Of a DNA stretch of 64,000 bases, positions 50,941 through 60,767 are shown piece by piece. The stretch is from Polyangiaceae bacterium UTPRO1. Its GTDB lineage: Bacteria; Desulfobacterota; Binatia; UTPRO1. Every line of letters begins with the position of its first letter. The stretch's first letter is position 1. A model generated the notes under the pieces. That model saw only the letters and a list, made by a program, of their open reading frames with translations, made no database searches and was not told the origin of the DNA. The position numbers and the translations under genes are program-made. The stretch is from positions 23,177-87,176 of the forward strand of contig MWST01000031.1 in NCBI GenBank assembly GCA_002050235.1. The letters run 5' to 3'.

Positions 50941-52929
50941 ATGCCGGCAACGATACGCAAAGTTCTGGTCGCCAACCGCGGCGAGATCGCACGCCGCATC
51001 CTGCGCAGCGTGCGCGCCATGGGGCTCGCGGGCGTCGCCGTCTACTCCGACGCCGATGCGCGCGCACCCCATGTCGTCGAGGCCGAGGAAGCGGTGCGCA
51101 TAGGGCCTGCTCCGAGCCGCGACTCGTATCTCGCCAGCGAGCGTATACTCGAAGCGGCGCGGGCCACCGGCGCCGACGCGATCCATCCCGGCTACGGCTT
51201 CTTGTCCGAGAACGCAGATTTCGCGGCCGAGGTCGCCGCAGCAGGGCTCGTGTTCATCGGTCCGCCGGTCGAGGCGATCCGCCGCATGGGCAGCAAGATC
51301 GGCGCCAAGGAGATCATGGCGGGCGCCGGTGTCCCCGTCGTGCCGGGTGCGTCACTGGCCGAGCTGCCGCTCAAAGAGAGCCTGGCGGCGGCGCGGGCGA
51401 TAGGCTTTCCGATTCTCATCAAGGCCTCCGCAGGCGGAGGCGGAAAAGGCATGCGGGTCGTCGGCGAGGAAGTCGCGTTCATCGACGCCCTCGCGGCCGC
51501 CCGGCGCGAGGCCGAGAGCGCCTTCGGCGACGGCACCCTCCTCGTCGAGCGCTATTTCGATGCGCCCCGGCACATCGAAATCCAGATCTTCGGCGACACG
51601 CACGGCAACGTCGTCCATCTCGGCGAGCGCGAGTGCTCGATCCAGCGCCGCTATCAGAAGATCATCGAGGAAGCGCCGTCGCCGGCGGTCGACGCCGGGC
51701 TCCGGGCGCGCATGGGGGAAGCCGCCGTCGCCGCCGCTCGCGCCATCGGCTACGTGGGCGCCGGCACCGTCGAGTTCATCGTCGACCGCGAAGGGGCGTT
51801 CTACTTCCTCGAAGTGAACACGCGGCTCCAGGTGGAGCATCCGGTGACCGAGGCGGTGACCGGTCTCGACCTCGTCCGCTGGCAGATCTTGGTCGCCGAC
51901 GGCGCGCCGCTGCCGCTGACGCAGGATCGGATCGCGCTGTGCGGGCACGCCATCGAGGCGCGACTCTATGCCGAAGATCCCGCCGGTGATTTCCTCCCGG
52001 CGACGGGCGCCGTTGCGCTCTGGGAGCCCGTGGACCTTCCCGGCGTGCGCTACGACAGCGGGGTCGAGGCGGGAACCGAGGTCGGCGTCCACTACGATCC
52101 GCTGCTCGCCAAGATCATCGCCCAGGCGCCGACGCGGGCGGAGGCAACCCGTCTCCTGAGGCGCGCGCTGGCGGCGCTCGGGGTCGGACCGATCGCTACG
52201 AACCGCGAGTTTCTCCTCGCCGTGCTCGACCACGAGGCCTTTGCCGCCGGCGCGCTGCACACCCACTTCATCGAGCAGCATCTTCCCGCGGCGGCGCGGC
52301 AGGCGACTCGCAACCCGGCGCACGATCGCATCCACGCCATCGCCGCGGCGCTCTGGGAGCATGTCGGTCGGCGACGTGCGGGCGGGCCGCTGCCGGAGAG
52401 CATTCCGTCGGGCTGGCGCAACAACCGCTGGCGCGCCCAAGATGCGAGCTTCGTCGTCGGCGGCGAGCGCGTCGACGTACGCTACGTCGCCGCGCCCGGC
52501 GACCGCTTCGCCATCGAGGGCGACGGGCCGTCGAGCGCGATCCTGCACGCCGTCGACGCCGGCGGCCTGAGCGTCGAGATCGGCGGGGTGCGGCGCCGTT
52601 TCGCAGTCGCAGCGCACGGCGACGTGCTCGTCCTGCACGGGCCCCTCGGCACCGCGACCCTGACTCCGGTGCCGCGCTTCCCGCTCGCGGAGCGCGAGGA
52701 TCTCGTCGGCGGTTGTCTCGCGCCGATGACCGGCATCGTCCGCGAGGTGCGCGTCAAGGAAGGCGATGCGGTGGAGAAAGGCACGGTGCTCCTGGTGCTC
52801 GAGGCGATGAAGATGGAACACCAGATGATCGCCCGCGACGTCGGCGTCGTGACGCAGGTGCGCGTCGAGGTCGGCCAGATGGTCGATCCGGACGAGGTGC
52901 TCGTCGTCGTCGAACCACGGGAGCCGTAG
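50941..52929 (+). CDS. Acyl-CoA carboxylase alpha subunit (biotin carboxylase + BCCP)
   Basis: A 662-residue subunit. Residues 1-450 are biotin carboxylase, with KVLVANRGEIARRI, the ATP-grasp loop ASAGGGGKGMRVV, HIEIQIFGD and FYFLEVNTRLQVEHPVTE. The linker is followed by a biotinyl domain with EAMKMEH and K624 as the biotin site. This layout is that of methylcrotonyl-/geranyl-CoA carboxylase or acyl-CoA carboxylase alpha chains. Its beta partner is probably the gene at 35226-36821. The AtuA-like and enoyl-CoA hydratase genes 1.4-4 kb downstream favour an Atu/Liu-type pathway. Confidence 0.9.
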   Translation: MPATIRKVLVANRGEIARRILRSVRAMGLAGVAVYSDADARAPHVVEAEEAVRIGPAPSRDSYLASERILEAARATGADAIHPGYGFLSENADFAAEVAAAGLVFIGPPVEAIRRMGSKIGAKEIMAGAGVPVVPGASLAELPLKESLAAARAIGFPILIKASAGGGGKGMRVVGEEVAFIDALAAARREAESAFGDGTLLVERYFDAPRHIEIQIFGDTHGNVVHLGERECSIQRRYQKIIEEAPSPAVDAGLRARMGEAAVAAARAIGYVGAGTVEFIVDREGAFYFLEVNTRLQVEHPVTEAVTGLDLVRWQILVADGAPLPLTQDRIALCGHAIEARLYAEDPAGDFLPATGAVALWEPVDLPGVRYDSGVEAGTEVGVHYDPLLAKIIAQAPTRAEATRLLRRALAALGVGPIATNREFLLAVLDHEAFAAGALHTHFIEQHLPAAARQATRNPAHDRIHAIAAALWEHVGRRRAGGPLPESIPSGWRNNRWRAQDASFVVGGERVDVRYVAAPGDRFAIEGDGPSSAILHAVDAGGLSVEIGGVRRRFAVAAHGDVLVLHGPLGTATLTPVPRFPLAEREDLVGGCLAPMTGIVREVRVKEGDAVEKGTVLLVLEAMKMEHQMIARDVGVVTQVRVEVGQMVDPDEVLVVVEPREP

Positions 52930-52948
52930 CCCGGCAGTAGGGCGGCGG

Positions 52949-54139
52949 TCAGGCGGCGGCCATGCGGGTGCGCGCCAGCGCCTCCGCCACCAGCAGGCCC
53001 ACCTTCGATTCGATGCCGAACGAGGTGTGCGTGCCGCCGTGCCACTCGATGCGGGGCCGATCCCAGTGCTCCCAGAGGGCCCGGACCTGGCCCGTAGGAA
53101 CGATGCGGTCGGCGACGCCGCCAAAGATGAAGAGACGATCGCTGGTGACCCGGGGTGTCAGGGAGAGAGGCGATACGAGGCGCAACAGGCGGCCGATCTG
53201 GTCGAAGGAGATGCCGAGGCGCTCGACGAGCTCGCGAATGAAGGTCGGTACGTGGCGGTCGACCAGGCCCATGACGTCGACCATCGGCATGCCGGCGATG
53301 ACGCAGGCAAGCTCCGGCTCGAGCCCGGCCGCGAGAGCCGCGATGCCGCCGCCGAGCGAAAGTCCGTAGACGCCGACCGGCATGCCGTCACGGGCGCGGA
53401 GCCAGGCGAGCAGGCGGCGAAGATCCCAGACGCCCTGCGCTTTCAGGTGCACGAGATCGAGGATCTCGCCGGAGAAGAGGCCTTCGCCGCTCCGCCAGCC
53501 GCTGGCGCGGGGGCCATGCAGCGGCAAGACCGGCAGCGCCAGGTTCAAGCCCAGCGTTTCGTGCAGCCAGCGCGGGCTGAACTGGAAGAAGCCGGTGAGG
53601 GGAGATCCCGTGCGATAGCCGTGGAGGCACACGAGCCACGGGCGCGGCGGCCCGGGGTGCTGCAGGAGCCAGACGTGGCCGGTACGATTCGCCGCCCGCG
53701 CATGCCAGCGGTCTCCGCCCGGCTCGTCGGGGTGTGGCTCGAACTCGCTCGCGAACGTCAGATGGCGGTACGTTCGTCCGAAGCTCGAGGCGCTGACGAG
53801 GGCGCGCGGCTCGAGTGCCGGCGGCTGCGGATAGTAACCCGCAGGATCGGCGAGCCAGCCCGCTTCATCGAAGAACGCGAGAGCGTCGCCGATCTCGGAG
53901 CGCAGGCGCTCGCGATCGGCCGCCTTCACGAAGCGTGCGAGGAGCACTTCGCTCATGAAGAAGATTTCATCGAGGATCACTTTGGCGGCGACGAGCGGCG
54001 AGCGGCCGCTCGCCGGAACATCGCTTGTCTTGTCCCCGCAGGGTGCAGGGGGCAGAAGCCAGCGGGTGGCGAGCACGCCCGGTGCGAGCAGGGCGCGTAC
54101 GGCGACTTCGAGAACGAGAGCGGCGGCGTCGTGGATCAT
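52949..54139 (-). CDS. Alpha/beta-hydrolase of unknown substrate
   Basis: A 396-residue alpha/beta-hydrolase with CLHGYRTGSP (oxyanion strand), nucleophile S261 in YGLSLGGG, a likely acid in GGVADRIVP and histidine in HGGTHTSF. The N-terminal 160 residues form a helical and partly hydrophobic extension, so membrane association is possible. ATG 54139 follows GGAGAGGA. It converges with the carboxylase gene and diverges from the enoyl-CoA hydratase gene. The substrate is unknown. Confidence 0.8.
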   Translation of the reverse strand: MIHDAAALVLEVAVRALLAPGVLATRWLLPPAPCGDKTSDVPASGRSPLVAAKVILDEIFFMSEVLLARFVKAADRERLRSEIGDALAFFDEAGWLADPAGYYPQPPALEPRALVSASSFGRTYRHLTFASEFEPHPDEPGGDRWHARAANRTGHVWLLQHPGPPRPWLVCLHGYRTGSPLTGFFQFSPRWLHETLGLNLALPVLPLHGPRASGWRSGEGLFSGEILDLVHLKAQGVWDLRRLLAWLRARDGMPVGVYGLSLGGGIAALAAGLEPELACVIAGMPMVDVMGLVDRHVPTFIRELVERLGISFDQIGRLLRLVSPLSLTPRVTSDRLFIFGGVADRIVPTGQVRALWEHWDRPRIEWHGGTHTSFGIESKVGLLVAEALARTRMAAA

Positions 54140-54346
54140 CGATCCTCTCCGAACCAAGGACAGGCTACCACGCGGACACCCCGGCGTATGCCCGTCGATA
54201 CGCGGCGCGGGCGCTGTTCCGCGAGGCAGGGGAGCGAATGCCGGTCATGGGCGACTCCCGGGGGGATGCGGCCCTTTACGTCGGGCCGCGCGCGGTTGTA
54301 AAGCGCGGAGGCTCGACGCCATTGCCTTTGCCAGCGAGGAGTACAC

Positions 54347-55117
54347 GTGACGACGACGGTGACGCGCTACGAACGCCGCCAAGGGGCGGCCTGGATCATT
54401 CTCGACTCGCCCGCGAACCGGAACGCACTTTCGGCGCCGCTCGTGGCCGAGCTCGGCGCCCACCTGGCGGCGGCGTTCGCCGATCCGGCCGTGCGCGCGG
54501 TCGTTCTGACCGGCAATGGACCGGCGTTCTGCGCCGGGGCCGACCTCAAGAATCGCGGCGACGCGGTCGCGCCCGGCAGCACCGCCAAGAACCCCTTCGT
54601 CGAGATCCTGCGGGCCATGTGGGACGGCGCCAAGCCCGTGATCGTGGCGGCGAACGGGCACGCATTCGGCGGCGGGGTCGGTCTGGTGGCAGCGGCCGAC
54701 ATCGCTATCGCGGTCGACTCCGCGAGTTTCAGTTTCAGCGAGGTGCGCATCGGCGTCATCCCGGCGATGATCTCGGTCGTAGTGCTGCCGAAGCTCGGCG
54801 TGCACCAGGCGATGCGCCTCTTCCTCACCGGGGCGCGCTTCTCCGCCGAGGAGGCGTGCGGCTACGGGCTGGTACACCGAGTGGTGCCGGCGGCCGACCT
54901 CGCCGCTGCCGTTCAGGCCGAGGTCGACGCCATCATGCTCGGCGGGCCGAACGCCGTCATGGAAGCCAAGAAGCTGATCCGCACCGTGAGCCGCGTCTCC
55001 ATGGACGAAGGTTTCGCGTATGCGGAGGCGAAGATCGCCGAGCTCTTCGCCTCGGCCGAGGCGGCGGAAGGCATGATGGCCTTCGCTGCCAAACGCAAGC
55101 CCGGTTGGGCCGGCTGA
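54347..55117 (+). CDS. Enoyl-CoA hydratase/isomerase
   Basis: A 256-residue crotonase with a GTG start after CGAGGAG. Oxyanion segments are GNGPAFCAGADLK and GHAFGGGVGLVAAAD; the region FSEVRIGVIPAMIS carries the glutamate position of the family. The pattern is close to methylglutaconyl-/isohexenylglutaconyl-CoA hydratases (LiuC/AtuE group), which hydrate the product of the carboxylase. It is 54 bp upstream of the AtuA-like gene and likely co-transcribed. Confidence 0.87.
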   Translation: MTTTVTRYERRQGAAWIILDSPANRNALSAPLVAELGAHLAAAFADPAVRAVVLTGNGPAFCAGADLKNRGDAVAPGSTAKNPFVEILRAMWDGAKPVIVAANGHAFGGGVGLVAAADIAIAVDSASFSFSEVRIGVIPAMISVVVLPKLGVHQAMRLFLTGARFSAEEACGYGLVHRVVPAADLAAAVQAEVDAIMLGGPNAVMEAKKLIRTVSRVSMDEGFAYAEAKIAELFASAEAAEGMMAFAAKRKPGWAG

Positions 55118-55171
55118 CGCCGGGCAGCGTCGAGCATTGGTCGGCTCCAGCGCATCTGCTAGGTACGCCCG

Positions 55172-56929
55172 ATGACCGACATCCTGCGCATCGCTAATTG
55201 CAGCGGCTTCTACGGTGATCGTCTGAGCGCCGCCCGCGAGATGGTCGAGGGGGGCCCCATCGACGTTCTCACCGGCGACTATCTCGCCGAGCTGACGCTG
55301 ATGATCCTGCTCAAGGACAAGATGAAGGATCCGGCGCGCGGCTACGCCCGGACCTTCCTGCGCCAACTCGAGGAGGTAGCGGCCACCTGCAAAGAGCGCG
55401 GCATCAAGATCGTCGTCAATGCCGGCGGCTTGAATCCGGCGGGCTGTGCGGCGGCGGCGCGCGCTCTGTACGAGAAGCTAGGTGTCGACGCGGTGGTGGC
55501 GCATCTCGAAGGCGACGACATCCTGCCGCAGCTCGACGCGCTCCAGGCGCGCGGTGAAAAGCTCCTGCACCTCGATCGAGGCCGGCCGCTGGCAGAGTTG
55601 CGGACGCCGGTGCTGTCGGCGAACGCGTATCTCGGAGGCTTCGGTATCGCTGCCGCGCTCGAGCGCGGCGCCGATCTCGTGATCTGTCCGCGGGTCACGG
55701 ATGCGGCGCTCGTGGTCGGACCTGCAGCCTGGAAGTTCGGCTGGAAGCGCGATGCCTGGGACGAGCTCGCGGCGGCCGTCGTCGCCGGCCACATCATCGA
55801 GTGCGGCACCCAGGCGACCGGGGGCAACTACGCCTTCTTCAAGGAAGTGCCGGACCTCTCGCACCCCGGATTTCCGATCGTCGAGATGCGCGCCGACGGC
55901 AGCTTCGTGGTCACGAAGCACCCGGGCACCGGCGGTCTGGTCTCCGTCGGCACGGTGACGGCGCAGCTCCTCTACGAGATCGCGGGCCCGCTCTACGCCA
56001 ATCCCGACGCCTCGGCGCGCTTCGACACCATCCGGGTCGAGCAGGAAGGTCCGGATCGCGTCCTCGTGCACGGCATCAAGGGCGAGCCGCCGCCGCCGAC
56101 TACCAAGGTCTGCATCAACTACTTCGGCGGCTACAAGAACAGCATGACCTTCGTGCTCACCGGCCTCGACATCGAGGAGAAAGCGAAGCTCGCGGAGGAC
56201 ACGCTCTGGAAGCTGCTCGGCGGTCGCGAGCAGTTCGCCGAAACTTTCTCGACGCTGCGCCGCGGTGACCGCCCCGATCCGGGTTGCAACGAGGAGGCGT
56301 TCGCCCAGCTCACGATCAGCGTCAAAGATCCCGATCCGAGCAAGGTCGGCCGCGCGTTCTCCGGCAAGGCCGTCGAGATGGCGCTGGCGAGCTATCCCGG
56401 CTTCTTCATGACGAGCCCGCCGAGCGACGGCTCGCAGATCGGCGTCTACTGGCCGACGCTCGTACCCTCGGCAGCCGTCGAGCAGCGGCTCGTGATCGGG
56501 GGGAAGTCGACGCGGATTCCCCACGTCGATCCGCCTGCGACCTTCGCCAAGCCGCTGGCGCCGGCCTTGACGCTGCCGCCGGCCCCGGGCGGGCCGACCC
56601 GGGTCGTGACGCTCGGCACGATCTGCGGTGCGCGCTCGGGAGACAAGGGCGGCAACGGCAACGTCGGCGTCTGGGTGCGCACACCGGCGGCGTATCGGTG
56701 GCTCGCCGAGTATCTGACCGTCGACCGTTTGCGCGAGCTCATCAGCGAGGCGCGGACGCTCGCGGTCGATCGCTTCGAGCTGCCGAACCTCCTGGCCCTG
56801 AACTTCGTGTTGCATGGGCTGCTCGGCGACGGCGTCGCCGCCTCGCTGCGGAGCGACCCGCAGGCGAAGAGCCTCGGCGAGTATCTGCGCGCCAAGCTCG
56901 TGCCGATTCCGATCGCGCTCCTCGACTAG
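55172..56929 (+). CDS. atuA: AtuA-like protein (DUF1446)
   Basis: A 585-residue protein: a DUF1446 domain (about 5-450; LRIANCSGFYGDR, VNAGGLNPAGCA, ICPRVTDAALVVGP, GGNYAFFKEVPDL) plus a C-terminal AtuA-specific domain containing GARSGDKGGNGNVGVW. This is the architecture of AtuA of the acyclic terpene utilisation pathway and of related proteins in other acyl-CoA carboxylation clusters. Its biochemical role is not established. Position next to an enoyl-CoA hydratase and near a carboxylase alpha subunit fits the Atu context. Confidence 0.85.
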   Translation: MTDILRIANCSGFYGDRLSAAREMVEGGPIDVLTGDYLAELTLMILLKDKMKDPARGYARTFLRQLEEVAATCKERGIKIVVNAGGLNPAGCAAAARALYEKLGVDAVVAHLEGDDILPQLDALQARGEKLLHLDRGRPLAELRTPVLSANAYLGGFGIAAALERGADLVICPRVTDAALVVGPAAWKFGWKRDAWDELAAAVVAGHIIECGTQATGGNYAFFKEVPDLSHPGFPIVEMRADGSFVVTKHPGTGGLVSVGTVTAQLLYEIAGPLYANPDASARFDTIRVEQEGPDRVLVHGIKGEPPPPTTKVCINYFGGYKNSMTFVLTGLDIEEKAKLAEDTLWKLLGGREQFAETFSTLRRGDRPDPGCNEEAFAQLTISVKDPDPSKVGRAFSGKAVEMALASYPGFFMTSPPSDGSQIGVYWPTLVPSAAVEQRLVIGGKSTRIPHVDPPATFAKPLAPALTLPPAPGGPTRVVTLGTICGARSGDKGGNGNVGVWVRTPAAYRWLAEYLTVDRLRELISEARTLAVDRFELPNLLALNFVLHGLLGDGVAASLRSDPQAKSLGEYLRAKLVPIPIALLD

Positions 56930-57097
56930 GCCGGTGCCGCCCGGTCGCGAAGTCGATGCATCCGCGATCGACTTCGCAGAGCCCGGCAGGAACTTTTTTC
57001 CGGGTCGTTGGCGCGGGTCTGCCGCGGCCGGCACTGCCCCGTATGCTTGCGGCATCGGGCACGGAATCTGCTCTCCGTTGCTGCGGGGGGTGGAGCG

Positions 57098-59932
57098 ATG
57101 GCCGGTGTGGGGCAGGGAATGGTGGCCGGGAGCGTGCTGCTCGTGTGCGCGCAGGCTCTACCGGCCGCGGCGGCTGCCCCCGTTTTCGGCCCTGCAGCCC
57201 CGATCGCCGCCGATGCCGCGACCGACAGCGCCAACGACACGGCACCGCGCATCGCCACCGATGCTCACGGCACGTGGGTAGCCATCTGGACCGCGGCGCG
57301 GGCCGCAGGCGGCGGGCTCGGCACCGACTCCGACGTCCTGACGGCGCGCTCACACGACCTCGGGGCCACCTGGAGCGCACCGGTCGCCGTCAACGGCGGC
57401 GCTGCGGTCGATGGCGAATTCGACTTCGCGCCGGCGCTCGCCACCGACGGCCAGGGACTGTGGATCGCCGTCTGGGCCGCGACCAACGGTCTCGACACCG
57501 ACCTCTTCACCGCCCGCTCGACCGACGGCGGCGCCACCTGGAGCGCCAAGCAGCCGCTCCATGCCGACGCCGCGAACGATGCGGCGAATGACGACCATCC
57601 GCACATCGCCACGGACGGCAACGGCACCTGGGTAGTGGTGTGGGACGCCAACCAGCGCGCCGGCAACGATCGAGACGTCTTCGTCGCCCGCTCTACCGAC
57701 GGCGGCCTCACGTGGACTCCGCCCGCCCCGATCGTCGCCGACGCTGCCGGCGATCGCGGTACCGATCAGCGCCCGCAGATCGCCACCGACGGCAGCGGCC
57801 TCTGGCTCGCCGTCTGGTCCTCGAACGACACCCGCGGCGGCACCAAAGGCAGCGACTTCGACATCCTGGTCGCGCGCTCCGGTGACGGCGGCGCGACCTG
57901 GACCGTGCCGGCGCCCGTGAACGCGAACGCTGCCGCCGATCGCGGCCTCGACGACCGGCCGCAAATGGCCACCGACGGGAACGGGACATGGCTCGTGGCG
58001 TGGGTTTCGGACGCCAACGTCGACGGCAGCCTCGGGAGCGATCTCGACATCCTCGCCGCCCGCTCGACCGATGGCGGTGCGACGTGGAGCTGGCCGGGGC
58101 CGGTGAACAGCGATGCCGCCGGCGACACCGGCGAAGACGGCGCCCCGGCGCTCGCGACCGACGGCGCGGGAACGTGGGTTGCGGTATGGGAGTCCACGGA
58201 CTCGCGCAGCGGCACCCGGGTCGCCGCTTACTCCGTTCTGATGGCTCACTCGGTCGATGGCGGCGCGCACTGGTCGGCACCGCGTGCCCTCGATGCCGAC
58301 GCCGCTGGGGACGGGCGCCGCGATCTGGCGCCGCACCTCGCAGCCGCCGAAGGAGTGTGGAACGTGGTCTGGTCGACGCGCGGCGGCGCCCTCGGCGCCG
58401 ACGCGGACGTGGTGCGCGCGGGCGGGCGTGAGCACTGCGGCGACGGCGTCGTCGATCCGGGAGAGCAGTGCGACGGCGGCAAGACGGAGAGCGGCGACGG
58501 TTGTACGTCGGGGTGCGAGCTTCCCGCGACGCCGGGAGCGCCGGCCACGCCCGGCCCCGGCGCAACGGCGGCCGCGACCGTGTCGGTAGCAGGTACGAAC
58601 ACGCCCGGCGCCGGCTCGAGCGGCGACGCCGGAGCCGCCCCGGCGAGGTCACCGTCGGCGACCCCCGCCGCCGGTGCGACCCCTGCGGTTGCAGCGTCCC
58701 CGGTTGCCACTGGCGACGCGACCGGCGCCGCCGCTGCGGCGACGCCGACCGGCGCGCCGACGCCGAGCCCGCCCTACGAGACGACGCCGGACGCGAGTTC
58801 CGCTTTGCCGGCTACGCCGACCGCGTCCACGAGCGCGACGGCGTCTCCGGCGGGCGGCGCCACACCGACTTCCGTCGCGGCGGGGAGCGCGGACCCGATC
58901 GCTACCGCGACTCCGCGACCGCTCCCCACCTTCTCCGGCAGCCTCGCGGGTACGGCGCGGGCGAAGGCCGCAGTTGCCTGTCAGCGGGCGATCTTCAAGG
59001 CCGGCGCCCGCCTCGTCGGCGCCCGCCTCGGGACGTTAGGACGCTGCGCCGGGGCACTGTACCGCTGCGTCCAGACGAAGCCCGGCGATCCCGCCTGTCT
59101 GGCCAAGGCAGGGGTGCGCTGCGGCAGCGCGTTCCGCGCTCTGACCAGGGCCGACCGCCGGCGGTCGGCCGCCGTCGCCAAGGCCTGCAGCGGCACCGTG
59201 GCGCTCGCCGATCTCCTGGCGCCTGCTGGACTAGGCTATGCCGGCACCCCCTGCGGCGCCGACGCGGCCACGTTCGACGACTTCGTTGCCTGCATCGTCG
59301 GGGTGCACGAGTGCGGAAGCGGCGGCATCTTCGAGATCCTGCAGCCGCGCGCCAAGGAGCTGCTGCGCCTGCCGGACACCAACGCGGCGACGCTCGACAG
59401 CGTCACTTGTCTCCCTGACCACGGCGGCTACGGCGCCACCGTCGACGATCCGCACGGCAGAGGGCGGGCCCTCGATGCCTGCGCGGCAGCGATCGTGAAA
59501 GCCGGATCGAGCTTCGCCAAGAAGCAGCTCGTCCGACGCGCGAAGTGCGCCGATCGGCTCTTCACCTGTGCGCAGCTCGCACCCGGTGACCAGACGTGCC
59601 TAGCCGAGGCGCGGTCGCAGTGCGACCACGAGGCTGCCGCCGGGGCCGCCGAGGAGCGCGGCCCGGCGGCGGCGCTGGCGCGGTACTGCAACGAGCCGCT
59701 GATTCCGTATGCAACCCTGCGAGCGGCGCGCGCCGCGAACCTCGACGCCCTGGGCACCGCCTGTGCGAGCGTCGGCGTCGCAAAACTGGAGTCGCTCTCC
59801 GACTACCAGCAATGCCTCGTCCGCACCGGCGCTTGCCGCGTCGAGGCCCTACTGGCCGCGCAGGCGCCGCGGTTCGCCGAATTGCTCGCCGCCGGCGGCG
59901 GCGCCGCGGACGGCGACTGCGGGCGCCGCTGA
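57098..59932 (+). CDS. Exported six-Asp-box propeller protein with cysteine helical domains
   Basis: A 944-residue protein with a signal peptide (about 1-28). Residues 30-435 carry six Asp-box motifs of the form SxDxGxxW (for example STDGGATW, SGDGGATW), each following a strand such as ATDGNGTWLVAW, giving a sialidase-like six-bladed propeller without visible sialidase catalytic arginines. A DUF4215-like unit (CGDGVVDPGEQCDGG) follows at about 445, then a long Pro/Thr/Ala linker to about 617. Two cysteine helical domains (about 618-785 and 790-935) close the protein; the second carries IPYATL as in the DUF1554-like protein at 21.8 kb. ATG 57119 is an alternative start. Confidence 0.75.
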   Translation: MAGVGQGMVAGSVLLVCAQALPAAAAAPVFGPAAPIAADAATDSANDTAPRIATDAHGTWVAIWTAARAAGGGLGTDSDVLTARSHDLGATWSAPVAVNGGAAVDGEFDFAPALATDGQGLWIAVWAATNGLDTDLFTARSTDGGATWSAKQPLHADAANDAANDDHPHIATDGNGTWVVVWDANQRAGNDRDVFVARSTDGGLTWTPPAPIVADAAGDRGTDQRPQIATDGSGLWLAVWSSNDTRGGTKGSDFDILVARSGDGGATWTVPAPVNANAAADRGLDDRPQMATDGNGTWLVAWVSDANVDGSLGSDLDILAARSTDGGATWSWPGPVNSDAAGDTGEDGAPALATDGAGTWVAVWESTDSRSGTRVAAYSVLMAHSVDGGAHWSAPRALDADAAGDGRRDLAPHLAAAEGVWNVVWSTRGGALGADADVVRAGGREHCGDGVVDPGEQCDGGKTESGDGCTSGCELPATPGAPATPGPGATAAATVSVAGTNTPGAGSSGDAGAAPARSPSATPAAGATPAVAASPVATGDATGAAAAATPTGAPTPSPPYETTPDASSALPATPTASTSATASPAGGATPTSVAAGSADPIATATPRPLPTFSGSLAGTARAKAAVACQRAIFKAGARLVGARLGTLGRCAGALYRCVQTKPGDPACLAKAGVRCGSAFRALTRADRRRSAAVAKACSGTVALADLLAPAGLGYAGTPCGADAATFDDFVACIVGVHECGSGGIFEILQPRAKELLRLPDTNAATLDSVTCLPDHGGYGATVDDPHGRGRALDACAAAIVKAGSSFAKKQLVRRAKCADRLFTCAQLAPGDQTCLAEARSQCDHEAAAGAAEERGPAAALARYCNEPLIPYATLRAARAANLDALGTACASVGVAKLESLSDYQQCLVRTGACRVEALLAAQAPRFAELLAAGGGAADGDCGRR

Positions 59933-60069
59933 GCACGGAGCCCGGCCTCGAGGCCGGTGCCCTCACGGCGAGGCGGGCGCAGTCAGGCCGCGCTGTGCGG
60001 CAGCGTCGATCGCTCGCGTTCTCGCCGGGAGCTGCTACGCTTGCCCCGTATGCCGACTGCTCCCGCCGC

Positions 60070-60753
60070 GTGCGCCGCCGCCGCTTGAGCCTGGTTCGCC
60101 CCATAAGCCACGTCGTCTTCGACATGGACGGCGTACTGCTCGACACCGAGCGTTTCTACACCGAGGTGACCAGGGAGATCGTAGGGCGGTACGGGAAGGA
60201 GTTCGATTGGTCGCTCAAGGGCAACATGATCGGCCGTCCCGCAATCGACTCGGCGCGCTATCTCGTCGCCGCGCTCGAACTACCGCTGACGCCGGAAGAG
60301 TACTTGAGCGAACGCGAGACGATGCTCGAACGCCTGCTTGCCGACGCCCGGCCCATGCCCGGAGCGTCCGAGCTCACGGCCATGCTGGCGCAGCGCCGCA
60401 TCCCGCTGGCGGTAGCGACCAGCTCGAATCGGCGGCTGTTCGCGCTCAAGACCGCGCGCCACCGTGAGTGGTTCGAACGGGACTTCGCAGCCGTCGTCCT
60501 CGGCGACGACCCGCGCGTCCGCCGTGGCAAGCCCGCACCCGACATCTTCCTCGTCGCCGCCGACGAGCTCGGCGCCGATCCCCGCCGGTGTCTGGTCGTC
60601 GAAGATGCACCCGCGGGCGTCGCTGCCGCGCACGCTGCCGGCATGCAGGTGTTAGCGGTCCCCGACGCCGGTATGGATCGCGAGCGCTTTCGCGAGGCCG
60701 AGCTCGTGGTCGACTCGCTCGCCGCCGTGAGCCCGGCGCTGCTCGGGCTCTGA
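60070..60753 (+). CDS. HAD-superfamily phosphatase close to eukaryotic HDHD1/GPP type
   Basis: A 227-residue HAD enzyme with the nucleophile motif DMDGV (D18, D20), ATSSN (motif II), RGKPAPD with the lysine (motif III) and VEDAPAG (motif IV). The stretch LDTERFYTEVTREIV and the pairing TARHREWF/VLGDD are distinctive of the animal and plant HDHD1/GPP1 group (pseudouridine-5'-phosphatase and related). A start at GTG 60070 is assumed; TTG 60085 is possible and no ribosome site is clear. The substrate is a small phosphate ester, not identifiable further. Confidence 0.8.
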   Translation: MRRRRLSLVRPISHVVFDMDGVLLDTERFYTEVTREIVGRYGKEFDWSLKGNMIGRPAIDSARYLVAALELPLTPEEYLSERETMLERLLADARPMPGASELTAMLAQRRIPLAVATSSNRRLFALKTARHREWFERDFAAVVLGDDPRVRRGKPAPDIFLVAADELGADPRRCLVVEDAPAGVAAAHAAGMQVLAVPDAGMDRERFREAELVVDSLAAVSPALLGL

Positions 60754-60767
60754 GTCGGGAAGGACCC

